Source: CAIOSQ01 sp044359885 (GTDB lineage: Bacteria > Pseudomonadota > Alphaproteobacteria > CACIAM-22H2). Taken from it: a DNA stretch of 20,170 nt. The notes under the pieces are model-generated. The model was not told where the DNA came from and ran no database searches. It saw only the letters and a program-made list of their open reading frames with translations. Positions 1-7,549 of this stretch are shown in pieces; the first letter of the stretch is position 1, and every line of letters starts with the position of its first letter. The translations under genes and the position numbers were made by a program. Location: assembly GCA_044359885.1 (NCBI GenBank), contig JBIKLI010000034.1:1-20170 (forward strand), in the 5' to 3' direction.

Positions 1-60
1 GAACTCGACCGGCTCGACGAAGGACTTGAATCCGGCGAGGCGTAGCTTCGTGAACTGCAT
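1..60 (-). CDS. smc: SMC chromosome segregation ATPase, N-terminal 20 codons only
   Basis: The minus strand reads ATG at 60 down to the window edge and encodes 20 residues including KLRLAGFKSFVEP. This is the characteristic start of bacterial SMC proteins, where the first beta strand and the GFKSF segment precede the Walker A P-loop. SMC is a long coiled-coil ATPase that, with ScpA and ScpB, compacts and segregates the chromosome. Only the first residues are present, so no ATPase motif can be checked. It follows the DsbA-like gene on the same strand with a gap of 58 bases. The identification rests on this short motif plus the neighbours: mutY, dciA, dsbA-like, smc is a familiar alphaproteobacterial order. 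Confidence 0.85.
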   Translation of the reverse strand, partial: MQFTKLRLAGFKSFVEPVEF

Positions 61-118
61 GGGCGATATCGTTTCCGATCCGGGTTGAACGGGCGCGGGC
101 GGTCAGGTCGGCGGCGCG

Positions 119-820
119 TCAGGGCCGACGCAGGGCCTCGCGCAAGGCCTTGTCCAAGTCCTCGAAGTTCAGGGCGCCGGTGTAGCGCTTGCCGTTGAGG
201 ACGAGGGACGGGGTGCTTGCGATCCGGAATTCCCGTTCGCCGGCCTGCGCGGTCGCCACGATCTTCAGCTGCAGCGACTGATCCTCGACGCAGGCCGAAG
301 CGCGCTCGCGCGGCAGGCCCGCCAGGACCGCCAGCTGCTTGATCCGGTCGATCATCACGCCGGGATCGCGACCGGCCGCCCACTGGTCCTGCTGGCGGTA
401 CAGCACTTCCAGGAAGGCGAAGTAACGCTCGGTCGGCACGCATCGCGCCAGCTGCGCGGCCTGCAGCGCGACGCGGTCCAGCGGAAAGTCGCGATAGACC
501 AGCTTCAGCTGGCCGCCGTCGATGTACTGGCTCTTCAGCCGCGGCAGCACCTCGTTGTGGAAGCGTGCGCAGGCCGGACAGGTCATGGACGCGTATTCGA
601 TCAGCACCAGGGGCGCGTCGGCCCGGCCCAGCACCATGTCGTCGCCCTCGCGCCGCGGGCCGAGATCGGCTGCCGCCGTCGCCGTCTGGGCGCGGGCGAA
701 TCCGGCCAGGGACAAACCCGACCAGCCGCCATCCGCCGACAGGCTTGTCCACAGGGAATGCGAGAGGGTCGTGCCGACGAGAGCGAGCACGACCGCCAAG
801 ATCTGAGATATGCGTTTCAT
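119..820 (-). CDS. DsbA-family thiol:disulfide oxidoreductase, secreted
   Basis: A 233-residue thioredoxin-fold protein. Residues 1-20 form a signal peptide or N-terminal anchor (MKRIS then a hydrophobic run). A second candidate cleavage region ends at ARAQ near residue 45, so the mature domain should be periplasmic. The active site CPAC lies at residues 81-84, followed by ARFHNEVLP. The family's cis-proline appears in the STPS segment near the C-terminus. Two further cysteines (ARCVP and SACVED) may form a structural disulfide. The family introduces disulfides into exported proteins. I chose ATG at 820; a GTG three codons upstream (829) is possible, and neither has a strong Shine-Dalgarno sequence. 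The gene lies 100 bases after dciA and before smc on the same strand. Its role beyond a DsbA/Com1-like oxidoreductase is not determinable. Confidence 0.88.
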   Translation of the reverse strand: MKRISQILAVVLALVGTTLSHSLWTSLSADGGWSGLSLAGFARAQTATAAADLGPRREGDDMVLGRADAPLVLIEYASMTCPACARFHNEVLPRLKSQYIDGGQLKLVYRDFPLDRVALQAAQLARCVPTERYFAFLEVLYRQQDQWAAGRDPGVMIDRIKQLAVLAGLPRERASACVEDQSLQLKIVATAQAGEREFRIASTPSLVLNGKRYTGALNFEDLDKALREALRRP

Positions 821-920
821 GTGACCCACTAGATGTTGATGAACCTAGACAGGGGCTGCCCGAGTCGCCAAGCGATCCGCGCCATGCTGGGGATAAGTTC
901 GTCCACAGCCCGGCGCGCCG
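821..920. other. Intergenic gap between dciA and the DsbA-like gene
   Basis: About 100 bases between two minus-strand genes. It contains one GANTC site (GAGTC at 862-866). No convincing hairpin followed by a T tract is visible, so I cannot say whether dciA and the DsbA-like gene share a transcript. Confidence 0.4.
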
Positions 921-1379
921 CTAGTCCGGCGTCAGAAGATGGGCGCCAAGCCGTGCCAGCGACCCGCGCAGCCTTTCGTCGTCGATGCCCGCCGTCGCCG
1001 CCATCGCCGCATCGCGGCGGGCGGCGTCCGGCGCCGGCGCGACCCGGCGCGCACGGGGGCCTGGCGGCGGCCCCACCGGGCGCTGGGCGAGGACCAATCG
1101 GTCGACGGCCTGATGGCCGAGAAACGCATTGATGCGCTCGATCAACTGCGGCGACAGATGCTGGACCTCGACGGCCAGTCCCGGTGTCACCCGCAGATGC
1201 AGCGCCGCCGGTCCGCCGCCGCGCGGCCGCGCGAGGCGATCGAGAGCACTGTCGCCGGCCAGACGCGGGCCGGCGATCTCGGGCCAGGCGGCGACCAGGG
1301 CCGCAAAGTCCCGGCCGCGCTTCTCGAGCACGGGGCGCGTGACCTTGGCGAGGCTGCGGGAAATCGCGCGGGGCGCCAT
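921..1379 (-). CDS. dciA: DciA-like DUF721 protein (replicative helicase loader/operator)
   Basis: A 152-residue protein with the DUF721 signature. Residues 24-40 (DFAALVAAWPEIAGPRL) match the conserved W-P-E-I-x-G-P-x-L segment, followed by LHLRVTPGLAVEVQHLSPQLIERINAFLG (59-88), the KH-like fold core. The C-terminus (100-152) is Pro/Ala/Arg-rich and probably disordered. DUF721 proteins of the DciA type interact with the replicative helicase DnaB in bacteria lacking DnaC or DnaI. ATG at 1379 is chosen because homologues start with MA/MS just before an RSL-x-K-V segment; the frame stays open upstream. It diverges from mutY across about 60 bases. The much longer open frame that continues antisense through mutY is an artefact of high G+C. 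The family call is firm; the DnaB role is by homology. Confidence 0.85.
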   Translation of the reverse strand: MAPRAISRSLAKVTRPVLEKRGRDFAALVAAWPEIAGPRLAGDSALDRLARPRGGGPAALHLRVTPGLAVEVQHLSPQLIERINAFLGHQAVDRLVLAQRPVGPPPGPRARRVAPAPDAARRDAAMAATAGIDDERLRGSLARLGAHLLTPD

Positions 1380-1439
1380 CTTCTGGCTCTCGACAAACCG
1401 ACCGGAGACAAGTGTAAACGATATGATCATGGCGAAGCG

Positions 1440-2537
1440 ATGACCGAGACGAAGCCGATCGACGCATGCCAGGGCACCCGCCTGCTGGCCTGGTACGACC
1501 GCCATGCCCGGACGCTGCCGTGGCGCGTGCCGCCCGGCCAGCGGCCCGATCCCTATCGCGTCTGGCTGTCGGAGATCATGCTGCAGCAGACCACCGTGGT
1601 GACGGTCGGCCGCTATTTCGGCCGTTTCCTCGCCCGCTGGCCGGATGTCCGTGCGCTTGCCGCTGCGCCGCGCGAGGAGGTCCTGCGCGAATGGGCGGGG
1701 CTTGGCTACTACGCCCGCGCCCGCAACCTGCATGCCTGTGCGCAGCGCGTCGTGGCCGATCACGGCGGCGCGTTCCCGGACACGCTGCCGGCGTTGCGTG
1801 CGCTGCCGGGGATCGGGCCGTACACGGCCGGCGCGATCGCCGCGATCGCCTTCGGTCGCCGCGAACTGGCGATCGACGGCAATGTCGAGCGCGTCATGAC
1901 GCGGCTCGCGGCCATCGACGCGCCGCTGCCGGCCGCCAAGCCGGCGATCCGCGCCAGCGCCGCGGCGCTGATGCCGGCCCGGCGGCCCGGCGACTTCGCC
2001 CAGGCGCTGATGGACCTCGGCGCGACGATCTGCACGCCCCGCGCACCGGCCTGCGGCGCATGTCCGCTGCGCGCCGCGTGCAAGGCTGCCGCTGCGGGCG
2101 ATCCGGCGCGTTTTCCCGTCAAGGCGGCGAAGCCCGGCCGGCCGCTGCGGCGCGGGACCGCCTTCGTGCTGCGCGATTCGTCGGGCGCGGTCTGGCTGAC
2201 GCGGCGTCCCGCGACCGGCCTGCTCGGCGGCATGCTGCAGGTGCCGACGACCGCGTGGAGCGGGGAGGGGCCGACATCGGCCGACCTCGCGGCCGGCCGG
2301 CCCGGACCGGCCGCGATCTGGCGGCGGCTCGAAACGCCCGTGCGCCATGGCTTCACACATTTCGAACTGGAATTGACCGTCGAGATCGCCAGCGCGACCG
2401 GCAGTCCGCCGGGAGAGGGCGACTGGTGTCCGGCTGCCGCGCTGGCGCGCGCCGGGCTGCCCACGGTGTTCCGCAAGGTGGTCGCCGCCGCCCTCGGTGC
2501 GGAACCGCCGCCGCCGCCGCGCCTCAGTCGCCGCTGA
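1440..2537 (+). CDS. mutY: A/G-specific adenine glycosylase MutY
   Basis: A 365-residue base-excision repair enzyme that removes adenine mispaired with 8-oxoguanine. Catalytic Glu45 lies in SEIMLQQT (44-51). The helix-hairpin-helix is LPGIGPYTAGAIA (122-134), and the catalytic Asp146 is in IDGN. The four [4Fe-4S] cysteines are at 198, 205, 208 and 214 (C-x6-C-x2-C-x5-C). The C-terminal Nudix-like domain carries a FTHFELEL motif corresponding to the 8-oxoG-sensing loop. Length is normal. ATG at 1440 follows a G/A-containing leader (GGCGAAGCG) and fits homologues. It is divergent from dciA, and its 3' end overlaps the convergent HAD gene by 14 bases. All key residues are present. Confidence 0.97.
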   Translation: MTETKPIDACQGTRLLAWYDRHARTLPWRVPPGQRPDPYRVWLSEIMLQQTTVVTVGRYFGRFLARWPDVRALAAAPREEVLREWAGLGYYARARNLHACAQRVVADHGGAFPDTLPALRALPGIGPYTAGAIAAIAFGRRELAIDGNVERVMTRLAAIDAPLPAAKPAIRASAAALMPARRPGDFAQALMDLGATICTPRAPACGACPLRAACKAAAAGDPARFPVKAAKPGRPLRRGTAFVLRDSSGAVWLTRRPATGLLGGMLQVPTTAWSGEGPTSADLAAGRPGPAAIWRRLETPVRHGFTHFELELTVEIASATGSPPGEGDWCPAAALARAGLPTVFRKVVAAALGAEPPPPPRLSRR

Positions 2538-3162
2538 CGAGGTCCAGCACGACGCGCAGATCGGCGGTCGCGAGATCGGCCCCGGGCGGCGGCGCGAGGC
2601 CGGGCCCGGCAAAGCCGACGACGAACAGCCCCGCCGCGCGCGCCGAGGCGACCCCGGTCGCACTGTCCTCGACCGCGATCACCGCCGTCGCCGGCAGCCC
2701 GAGCAGGCCGCAGCCGGCGCGATAGGGTTCCGGATCGGGCTTGCCCATGCGCACGTCGTCGAGGCCGACGATCCCGGCGACCAGGCCGGTCACCCCGACC
2801 GCGGCGAGATTGGCCCCCACGATCCGGCGATTCGAATTCGACACGCAGACCTGTCCGACCGACCGCGCGGCCAGGGCGCGCATGACCGCGACCGCGCCGG
2901 GCATGGCGTCGAGCGGCGCGCGATCGTCCACGTAGGCGTCGTCGATGGCCGCCAGCCAGGTGTCGCGCGCCAGCCCGGCGGGAAAGCGCGGCCGCAGCCG
3001 GTCCCAGACATCGGCGTTGTGCAGGCCGCGGAAGGCGGCGTCCGGCAGATCGTCCAGCGCCACGCCCCAGCGGCGGGACGCGGCAAGCAGCGCCCGGTGA
3101 TGGCGGCTCTCGCTGTCGACCAGCGTGCCGTCGACGTCCCAGGCGATGGCGCGATGCGGCAT
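2524..3162 (-). CDS. HAD-superfamily hydrolase, phosphoglucomutase/phosphatase type
   Basis: A 212-residue HAD subfamily IA protein. Motif I is DVDGT (9-13) with nucleophile Asp9 and acid/base Asp11. Motif II is the Ser in VSNSN (107-111), motif III is Lys141 in MGKPDPEPY, and motif IV is the acidic pair in VEDSATG (164-170). A helical cap domain fills about residues 17-88. Such proteins dephosphorylate small sugar phosphates or isomerise them as beta-phosphoglucomutases; sequence alone cannot choose. The gene starts 16 bases after the FGGY kinase stop, so it is probably the last gene of the BtpA-kinase-HAD operon and may act on the kinase product or a toxic by-product. ATG at 3162 is chosen because it sits directly before the first beta strand. 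Confidence 0.88.
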   Translation of the reverse strand: MPHRAIAWDVDGTLVDSESRHHRALLAASRRWGVALDDLPDAAFRGLHNADVWDRLRPRFPAGLARDTWLAAIDDAYVDDRAPLDAMPGAVAVMRALAARSVGQVCVSNSNRRIVGANLAAVGVTGLVAGIVGLDDVRMGKPDPEPYRAGCGLLGLPATAVIAVEDSATGVASARAAGLFVVGFAGPGLAPPPGADLATADLRVVLDLVSGD

Positions 3163-3178
3163 CGGCGACGTCCGGGCG

Positions 3179-4702
3179 TCAGGCCGACACGCCGCGGGCC
3201 GGCGCGTGCCAGAGCGGCGCCAGCCGGGCATAGAGCTCGCGATAGCGGGCGTAGCCGGCGTCGTGGGCGGCGGCCGTCTCGGTCTGCGGCGTCAGCAGCG
3301 GTCCCGGGGTGACGAAGGCGTCGATGCCGTTCCACGACGACGCGGCGCCGATGCCGATCGCCGCCGCCCAGGCGGCGCCGAGACACGATCCGGGATGGCC
3401 GTCGAGCAGCTGCACCGGCGCCTGCAGCACGTCGGCGACGATCTGCATCCAGATCCGGCTGCGCGCGCCGCCATCCGAGGCGACGAAGCGCGTCGGCCGG
3501 TGCCCCAGTTCGCGCAGCACCTCCACATGGTGACGCAGCGCATAGGCATAGGCCTCGAGCAGGGCCCGCCAGAGATGGCCGACGCCATGGCTGAGGGTCA
3601 GCCCCTCGATCGCGCCGCGCGCCAGCGGATCGTGGATCGGCGTCTTCTCGCCGAGGAAATAGGGCAGGACGGTCAGGCCCTCGCTGCCGGGCGCGATCGC
3701 GGCGGCCAGCTCGTCGAGATGGGCATGCGCGGTCCGGCCCAGCGCCGCACCGCGCGCCGCCTCCGCCGCACCCAGTCCGGCCACGAACCAGTTGAGCACC
3801 GACCCACCGGTCGACATGCAGCCGTTGGGCATGAACAGCCCGGGCACGAGATGATGGTCGAGATAAAGGCGCGCGTCGGGACGCGCCTCCCGCGCGGCGA
3901 CGAGGATGTCGACGGATCCGCCGAATTTCAGCAGGCAGTCGCCGGGTCCGACGATGCCCGCGGCCAGCGCCGAGGCGACGAGGTCGGCGGCCCCGCCCAC
4001 CACCTTCGTGCCGGCGGCAAGGCCGGTCTCGGCGGCGGCGGCGGCCGTCACCTGTCCGATCACCTCATGCGACAGCGCGCGCGGTGGCACCGCGCCGCGC
4101 GGCAGGTGGGACAGCGCGATCAGGCCGTCGTCGAGCACGCCGCGCGCGACGTCGACGAAGCCTGCCTCCAGCGCCCAGTTCTGTTCGATGCGCCGCGCGC
4201 CCGACAGCCGGAAATTGACGTAGTCGTAGGACCCGAAGACCGTCGCGATCTGCCGGAACACATGCGGCTCGTGGCGCTCCAGCCAGCGCAGCTTGGCCGT
4301 GACCAGCTGCTGGTTGACGCCGTTTCCAGCCCTGGCGAGGAAGGCGGCCGGGTCGACCTCGCGGCGCAGTTCCTCGACCTCGGTGGCGCAGCGCCCGTCG
4401 CTCTGCTGGATGCTGGGGCGCAGCGGCCGGCCGTCGGCGCCGAGCAGAACGACCGCGGGCAGCATGCCGGTGGTGCCGATCGCGGCGACGTCGTCGGCCG
4501 CGACGCCGGCCGTGGCGCGCAGTTCGCGCAGGATGCCGGCGCAGTTCGCCCACCACGCCTCGGGATCCTCCTCGGCCCAGCCGGGATGCGGCGCATGCAG
4601 CGTCACCGGCCGGGTCGCGATCGCGCGGACCCGGTCGGGCAACTCGACCAGGATGCCGATCGTCGAGGTGGTGCCGATGTCGAGGCCGACGACGCAGGTC
4701 AT
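3179..4702 (-). CDS. FGGY-family carbohydrate kinase
   Basis: A 507-residue sugar kinase of the xylulokinase/gluconokinase superfamily. The N-terminal phosphate-binding loop is GLDIGTTST (6-14). The likely catalytic base is Asp240 in GGAAD, and the second domain has LKFGGS (258-263) and the C-terminal SDGGARSRIWMQIVADV signature. Length is normal. The family phosphorylates pentuloses, hexuloses, polyols or sugar acids; the substrate cannot be assigned from motifs. It starts 16 bases after the BtpA-family gene and ends 16 bases before the HAD gene, an operon-like layout. With the divergent SDR this suggests a dehydrogenase-kinase route, as in polyol catabolism. The Shine-Dalgarno sequence is weak. 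Confidence 0.93.
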   Translation of the reverse strand: MTCVVGLDIGTTSTIGILVELPDRVRAIATRPVTLHAPHPGWAEEDPEAWWANCAGILRELRATAGVAADDVAAIGTTGMLPAVVLLGADGRPLRPSIQQSDGRCATEVEELRREVDPAAFLARAGNGVNQQLVTAKLRWLERHEPHVFRQIATVFGSYDYVNFRLSGARRIEQNWALEAGFVDVARGVLDDGLIALSHLPRGAVPPRALSHEVIGQVTAAAAAETGLAAGTKVVGGAADLVASALAAGIVGPGDCLLKFGGSVDILVAAREARPDARLYLDHHLVPGLFMPNGCMSTGGSVLNWFVAGLGAAEAARGAALGRTAHAHLDELAAAIAPGSEGLTVLPYFLGEKTPIHDPLARGAIEGLTLSHGVGHLWRALLEAYAYALRHHVEVLRELGHRPTRFVASDGGARSRIWMQIVADVLQAPVQLLDGHPGSCLGAAWAAAIGIGAASSWNGIDAFVTPGPLLTPQTETAAAHDAGYARYRELYARLAPLWHAPARGVSA

Positions 4703-4718
4703 CGCGAGGTCGCTCCGG

Positions 4719-5519
4719 TCAGCGCAGCGTCTCGACCAGATCCATGAACCGCCGGACGCGCGCGCCGTCGACGGGATTCCAGGTGTTGCCGTCCACCTTG
4801 AAATGGGTCCCGATCACGACCCCGCTCGCCAGTTCGAGGATGCCGCGCACGTTGTCGATGTTGACGCCGGTATTGGCGAAGACCGGCACGTCGCGTACCG
4901 CCTCGGCGACGTCGCGCAGCTGCGAGGATTCGACCGGCTGGCCGGTGAGCGGACCGGACACGAGGATCGCGTCGGCCAGCGACGAGAACACGGCGCTGCG
5001 CGCGCGCAGCGCGATCGGCCTGGCGTCCAGCGAATGCGCGAACTCGGCGTTGATGTTGAACAGCAGCTTCATGTCGGGGCGACCGAGGTCCCGGCGCAGG
5101 CGCGCGGCGCCCGCGCCGTCGGGCTGCCAGAGGCCCATGTCGGAGGCGAAGACGCCGGTCATGATCTCGCGCACGAACGCTGCACCGGTGGCCGCGCCGA
5201 TGGCGACGCTGGCCAGCGGATCCCAGAGATAGTTCACGCCGAACGGAACGCGCAGCGCGGGCCGGGCGGCGGTCACGACCGCGGTCATCGCGGCGATGCC
5301 CTCGGGCGGCGCCTTCAGCAGATAGGGCCGGTCGTTCTCGTTGCCGAACATGATCGCGTCGACGCCGCCGTCCTGCAACTTCGCGATGTCGGCCAGGACG
5401 CCGTCGACAAGCTTCGCGACGCCGCCGTCGGCGTCGTAGAGGGGCGAGCCGGGCAGCGCCCCGATATGCGCCATCGCGATGACGACCTTGCGCTTGTCGC
5501 CGAAAACGTCGAACACCAT
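4719..5519 (-). CDS. BtpA/SgcQ-family TIM-barrel protein
   Basis: A 266-residue member of the BtpA family. The diagnostic start is KVVIAMAHIGALPGSPLYD (11-29), followed by DGGVDAIMFGNENDRPY, VPFGVNYLWDP, FASDMGLWQPDGAG and the phosphate-loop-like FANTGVNIDNV. BtpA was named for an effect on photosystem I in cyanobacteria. In heterotrophs homologues (SgcQ-like) sit in sugar-uptake and kinase operons and are predicted TIM-barrel enzymes with unproven reactions. Here it leads an operon with an FGGY kinase and a HAD phosphatase, which favours a carbohydrate role. ATG at 5519 is preferred over an upstream start because GAGGGAG (5527-5533, minus strand) lies 7 bases before it. Confidence 0.88.
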   Translation of the reverse strand: MVFDVFGDKRKVVIAMAHIGALPGSPLYDADGGVAKLVDGVLADIAKLQDGGVDAIMFGNENDRPYLLKAPPEGIAAMTAVVTAARPALRVPFGVNYLWDPLASVAIGAATGAAFVREIMTGVFASDMGLWQPDGAGAARLRRDLGRPDMKLLFNINAEFAHSLDARPIALRARSAVFSSLADAILVSGPLTGQPVESSQLRDVAEAVRDVPVFANTGVNIDNVRGILELASGVVIGTHFKVDGNTWNPVDGARVRRFMDLVETLR

Positions 5520-5632
5520 GCCGATTCTCCCTCGCACGCGCGGGGCTGGCTTCGGCCCCGGGACGTGCTATCCCGGAATCGATGACAAATCGCGTGTGTT
5601 GTCCAGCGCGCGCTGAACCGGAGCACGAGGCC
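5520..5632. promoter_or_regulatory. Divergent promoter region with inverted repeat
   Basis: This 113-base gap separates the divergent BtpA-family operon and the SDR gene and must hold promoters for both. It contains a perfect inverted repeat, CCGGGA at 5558-5563 and TCCCGG at 5571-5576, separated by 7 bases, the size of a simple repressor operator. Two GANTC sites (GATTC 5523-5527, GAATC 5576-5580) are also present. The Shine-Dalgarno sequences are GAGGGAG (minus, 5527-5533) for the BtpA gene and GGAG (5620-5623) for the SDR. No regulator gene is nearby. The operator role is inference. Confidence 0.45.
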
Positions 5633-6427
5633 ATGACCGCACCGACGACGCCCAGCTATCCCGAACTGCGCGGCCGCAGCGCGATCGTCACCGGGGCCGC
5701 GACCGGGATCGGTCGCGCCATCGCGACGGCCCTGGCCGCCCAGTCGATCCGGGTCGCGGTCGCCGACATCGACCTCGCGGCGGCGCAGGCCGCCGCCGCG
5801 GCGATCGGCGGCGGGGCGGTCGGGATCGGCGTCGACGTCCGCTCGCGCGACTCGGTCGAGGCCGCGTGGCGGGCCGCCGAGGCGGCGCTGGGGCCGGTCG
5901 ACATCCTGGCCGCCAATGCCGGCGTGTCGACGATGCGTCGCGCCGTGGACCTGACCGACGCGGATTGGGACTTCAATTTCGCGGTCAATGCCCGCGGCGT
6001 CTTCCTGACCAACCAGATCGCCGCCCGGGCCTTCCTCGCCCGCGGGCGCGGCACGATCGTCAATACCGCGTCGCTGGCCGCCAAGGTCGGGGCACCCCTG
6101 CTGGCGCATTACTCGGCGTCGAAATTCGCCGTGCTCGGCTGGACCCAGGCCCTGGCGCGCGAACTTGCGCCCGCCGGCATCCGCGTGAACGCCGTCTGTC
6201 CGGGCTTCGTGCGCACGGGCATGCAGTCGCGCGAGGTCGCCTGGGAGGCGGAACTGCGGGGCGTGACGCCGGAGCGCGTGATCGCCGACTATGTCGCCCA
6301 GACCCCGCTGGGCCGCCTCGAGGAGCCCGAGGACGTGGCCGGTGTGGTGGTCTTCCTGTGCTCGGACCAGGCGCGTTTCATGACCGGACAGGGCATCAAC
6401 GTCACCGGCGGCGTCTACACGACGTGA
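5633..6427 (+). CDS. Short-chain dehydrogenase/reductase (SDR), classical
   Basis: A 264-residue NAD(P)-dependent oxidoreductase. The Rossmann glycine motif TGAATGIG is at 20-27, NAG at 95-97 and Asn119 in the VNA segment. The catalytic triad is Ser147 in NTASLAA and Tyr160/Lys164 in YSASK. The typical C-terminal PGFVRTGM and DQARFMTGQGINVTGG segments follow. Acidic residues at the end of beta strand 2 (ADID, 45-48) favour NAD over NADP. ATG at 5633 is chosen because GGAG at 5620-5623 lies 9 bases upstream; an earlier in-frame ATG at 5582 would add a non-homologous leader. It diverges from the BtpA-kinase-HAD operon and lies 81 bases before dctP, so it could belong to either module. Substrate unknown; a sugar or polyol alcohol is plausible. 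Confidence 0.93.
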   Translation: MTAPTTPSYPELRGRSAIVTGAATGIGRAIATALAAQSIRVAVADIDLAAAQAAAAAIGGGAVGIGVDVRSRDSVEAAWRAAEAALGPVDILAANAGVSTMRRAVDLTDADWDFNFAVNARGVFLTNQIAARAFLARGRGTIVNTASLAAKVGAPLLAHYSASKFAVLGWTQALARELAPAGIRVNAVCPGFVRTGMQSREVAWEAELRGVTPERVIADYVAQTPLGRLEEPEDVAGVVVFLCSDQARFMTGQGINVTGGVYTT

Positions 6428-6434
6428 TCCGGCC

Positions 6435-6467
6435 GCATCGTCGGACTTGTGCGATGCGTCGTCGCAT
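6435..6467 (+). repeat. Two overlapping inverted repeats in the SDR-dctP gap
   Basis: GCATCG (6435-6440) pairs with CGATGC (6452-6457) across 11 bases. ATGCG (6454-6458) pairs with CGCAT (6463-6467) across 4 bases. The two stems share bases 6454-6457, so in RNA they are mutually exclusive. There is no T tract. This could be an operator for the TRAP operon, a weak intercistronic structure, or chance in GC-rich DNA. Confidence 0.3.
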
Positions 6468-6508
6468 GATGCACTGCGGTCAAGTTGATCGAACAGGGGG
6501 ATGATCCG

Positions 6509-7549
6509 ATGAAAAGCCTGATTTCGTTCCTGGCCGCGGGGTTGACCGTCTTCGCCGCCGACGCCGCGCAGTCCCAGACCCAGCTGCGCCTGCTCAGCCA
6601 GTCGCAGTCCAACTCGACCCAGTTTCCGATCGAGACCGCGAATTCCGAGCGCATCGGCGCCGACACGGCGCTCGGCATCACGGTCCAGCGCCAGGAATAC
6701 CAGGCGCTCGGCCTGCAGATGGGCGACGCGCTGCGTTTCGTGCGCGCCGGGACCTTCGACGTGATCTCGACCCAGGTCGGGCTCGCGTCGCGCGACGATC
6801 CCTTCGTCGAGGGCATCGACCTGATCGGCGTCTCGACGACTGTCGAGGAACTGCGCAGCGCGGTCGATGCCTTCCGCGGCGCCTTCGACAAGCGCATCCA
6901 GGACCGGTTCGGCGCCAAGGTGCTCGCGGTCTGGCCGTTCGGCGTCCAGGTCTTCTTCTGCAACCAGCCGATCGAGACGCTCGACGACCTCAAGGGCAAG
7001 AAGGTCCGGTCCTTCACGCCGTCGATGTCGGCGCTGATCGAGGCCCTGGGCGCGACGCCGGTGTCGCTCGCCTTCCCGGAAGTCTATCCGGCGCTGCAGC
7101 GCGGCGTGGCGAATTGCGGCATCACTTCGCCGACCTCGGCGAATTCCGGCCGCTGGCCCGAGGTGACGACCCATCTGCTGCCGCTTTCGGTCTCGGGCTC
7201 GGTGCAGGCGCATCTGGCCAGCCTCGTGTGGTGGAACCGGCTGACCGCCGCGCAGCAGGCAGGGATCGAACGGCATTTCGCGCGCATGGAAGGCGAACTC
7301 TGGGACCTGGCGCGCACGACCAACGAGGACGCGCAGTCCTGCTCGACCGGCGGCGCGAAATGCGAGAAGCACACGCGCTACCAGATGAAGCTGGTGACCG
7401 TGTCGGCGCAGGACCAGGAAAGGGTCAAGCGCGCCGCGCAGGACGTCATCCTGGGCGACTGGGCGCAGCGCTGCGAACGCGTCTTCCAGGGGTGCAAGCA
7501 GACCTGGAACGACACCGTCGGCAAGGCGCGCGGCTTCGTCATCCGCTGA
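6509..7549 (+). CDS. dctP: TRAP transporter substrate-binding protein, DctP family
   Basis: A 346-residue periplasmic solute receptor. A signal peptide spans about residues 1-20 (MKSLISFLAAGLTVFAADAA). The DctP core follows: DALRFVRAGTFDVISTQVGLAS, then LKGKKVRSFTPSMSALIEALGATPVSLAFPEVYPALQRGVANCGI. Arg167 in KKVR is the family's usual salt-bridge to a substrate carboxylate, so an organic acid ligand is likely. The C-terminal third carries four cysteines (SCSTGGAKC and RCERVFQGC), probably two disulfides. ATG at 6509 is preferred over an upstream ATG because AGGGGG (6495-6500) lies 8 bases before it. It heads an operon with DctQ, DctM and an amidohydrolase; the exact ligand is unknown. Confidence 0.94.
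   Translation: MKSLISFLAAGLTVFAADAAQSQTQLRLLSQSQSNSTQFPIETANSERIGADTALGITVQRQEYQALGLQMGDALRFVRAGTFDVISTQVGLASRDDPFVEGIDLIGVSTTVEELRSAVDAFRGAFDKRIQDRFGAKVLAVWPFGVQVFFCNQPIETLDDLKGKKVRSFTPSMSALIEALGATPVSLAFPEVYPALQRGVANCGITSPTSANSGRWPEVTTHLLPLSVSGSVQAHLASLVWWNRLTAAQQAGIERHFARMEGELWDLARTTNEDAQSCSTGGAKCEKHTRYQMKLVTVSAQDQERVKRAAQDVILGDWAQRCERVFQGCKQTWNDTVGKARGFVIR

Noticed and set aside
2505..2521. A CCG-rich run at the end of mutY as a possible repeat element
   Set aside because: It simply encodes a short Pro/Arg tail in GC-rich coding sequence.
921..2663. A 580-codon minus-strand open frame running through mutY and into dciA
   Set aside because: Only the last 152 codons (dciA) look like a real protein. 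The rest is Arg/Gly/Ala-rich low-complexity sequence antisense to MutY, typical of high-GC DNA.
3125..4747. A 540-codon plus-strand open frame opposite the FGGY kinase
   Set aside because: No family motif, and composition is the mirror of the kinase codons. The kinase on the other strand has complete motifs.
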